Source: Bifidobacterium breve (lineage in GTDB: Bacteria; Actinomycetota; Actinomycetes; S36-B12). Taken from it: a stretch of DNA of 5,484 bases. The stretch covers positions 1-5,484 of the forward strand of contig CAMDKJ010000128.1 of NCBI GenBank assembly GCA_945900705.1. The letters are read 5' to 3'. A program made the translations under genes and the position numbers. A model generated the notes under the pieces. That model did not search any database, had not been told where the DNA came from, and saw only the letters and a program-made list of their open reading frames with translations. Below, in pieces: positions 5,318-5,484 of the stretch (positions are counted from its first letter, which is position 1; each line of letters begins with the position of its first letter).

Positions 5318-5484
5318 CGCCCTCATGTTTCAATAAGGCTCTCTTCACCTCTAAGCCGTAGCCGTAGCCACCGAGTCCGGCCGCAGCGACCACCCGATGG
5401 CACGGCACAAAAGGTGCCACTAAATTTGCTGAGCAGGCGGTGCCCACCGCCCGATATGCATTCGGCCGGCCCGCTCGCTTCGCC
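5304..5484 (-). CDS. ogt: Methylated-DNA--protein-cysteine methyltransferase, C-terminal part (runs off right edge)
   Basis: DNA repair protein that transfers the alkyl group from O6-alkylguanine to its own cysteine in a suicide reaction. The minus strand from 5483 down gives 59 residues ending at TGA 5306-5304. Family signature: AGRPNAYRAVGTA, then VPCHRVV with the acceptor cysteine (codon at 5402-5400), then GLGGYGYGLEVKRALLKHEG. Because Cys is kept, this is a true alkyltransferase, not an alkyltransferase-like protein with Trp at that site. About 100-120 N-terminal residues should lie beyond the window, so any Ada-type fusion cannot be excluded. It converges on the decarboxylase gene and shares its last 14 coding bases; no terminator is visible between them. 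Confidence 0.93.
   Translation of the reverse strand, partial: AKRAGRPNAYRAVGTACSANLVAPFVPCHRVVAAAGLGGYGYGLEVKRALLKHEGVTYE

Overview
The window looks like a piece of an actinobacterial chromosome (Actinomycetota, probably Micrococcales/Microbacteriaceae or a related freshwater group). The reasons are a split, heterodimeric lycopene cyclase (CrtYc/CrtYd type), a PASTA-domain Ser/Thr kinase, a TPP riboswitch of actinobacterial appearance, a probable leaderless GTG start, and moderate GC (low to mid 50s percent, estimated by eye). The genus assignment is inference.

Layout. Minus strand, 680 down to 1: crtYc and crtYd, two small membrane subunits of a carotenoid cyclase, overlapping by ATGA; crtYd runs off the left edge just before its stop. 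Plus strand, 656-803: a sigma70-type promoter and a TPP riboswitch whose 3' end contains the ribosome binding site of the next gene. Plus strand, 804-1933: a PnuC/PnuT-family vitamin transporter, overlapping by ATGA with a stand-alone NadR-type ribosylnicotinamide-kinase-like P-loop kinase. Together with the riboswitch this is most simply a thiamine uptake-and-trapping operon. Plus strand, 2003-3868: a transmembrane Ser/Thr kinase with four extracellular PASTA repeats, apparently translated from a leaderless mRNA. Plus strand, 3905-5317: a complete group II PLP-dependent amino acid decarboxylase, 36 bases downstream of the kinase. Minus strand, 5484 down to 5304: the C-terminal part of an O6-methylguanine-DNA methyltransferase, convergent with the decarboxylase and overlapping it by 14 bases.

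How the parts work together. Three functional blocks are adjacent: carotenoid ring formation, vitamin salvage, and a signalling kinase possibly co-transcribed with an amino acid decarboxylase. The most interesting block is the second. A TPP riboswitch points to thiamine, yet the transporter carries the WxxWxxxN motif seen in the nicotinamide riboside carrier PnuC, and the coupled kinase resembles the nicotinamide riboside kinase domain of NadR. Either the kinase is a thiamine kinase recruited from the NadR fold, or a TPP switch controls an NR-type system; the first reading is favoured. No gap longer than 300 bases is gene-free. No tRNA, rRNA, CRISPR, insertion sequence or attachment site was seen.
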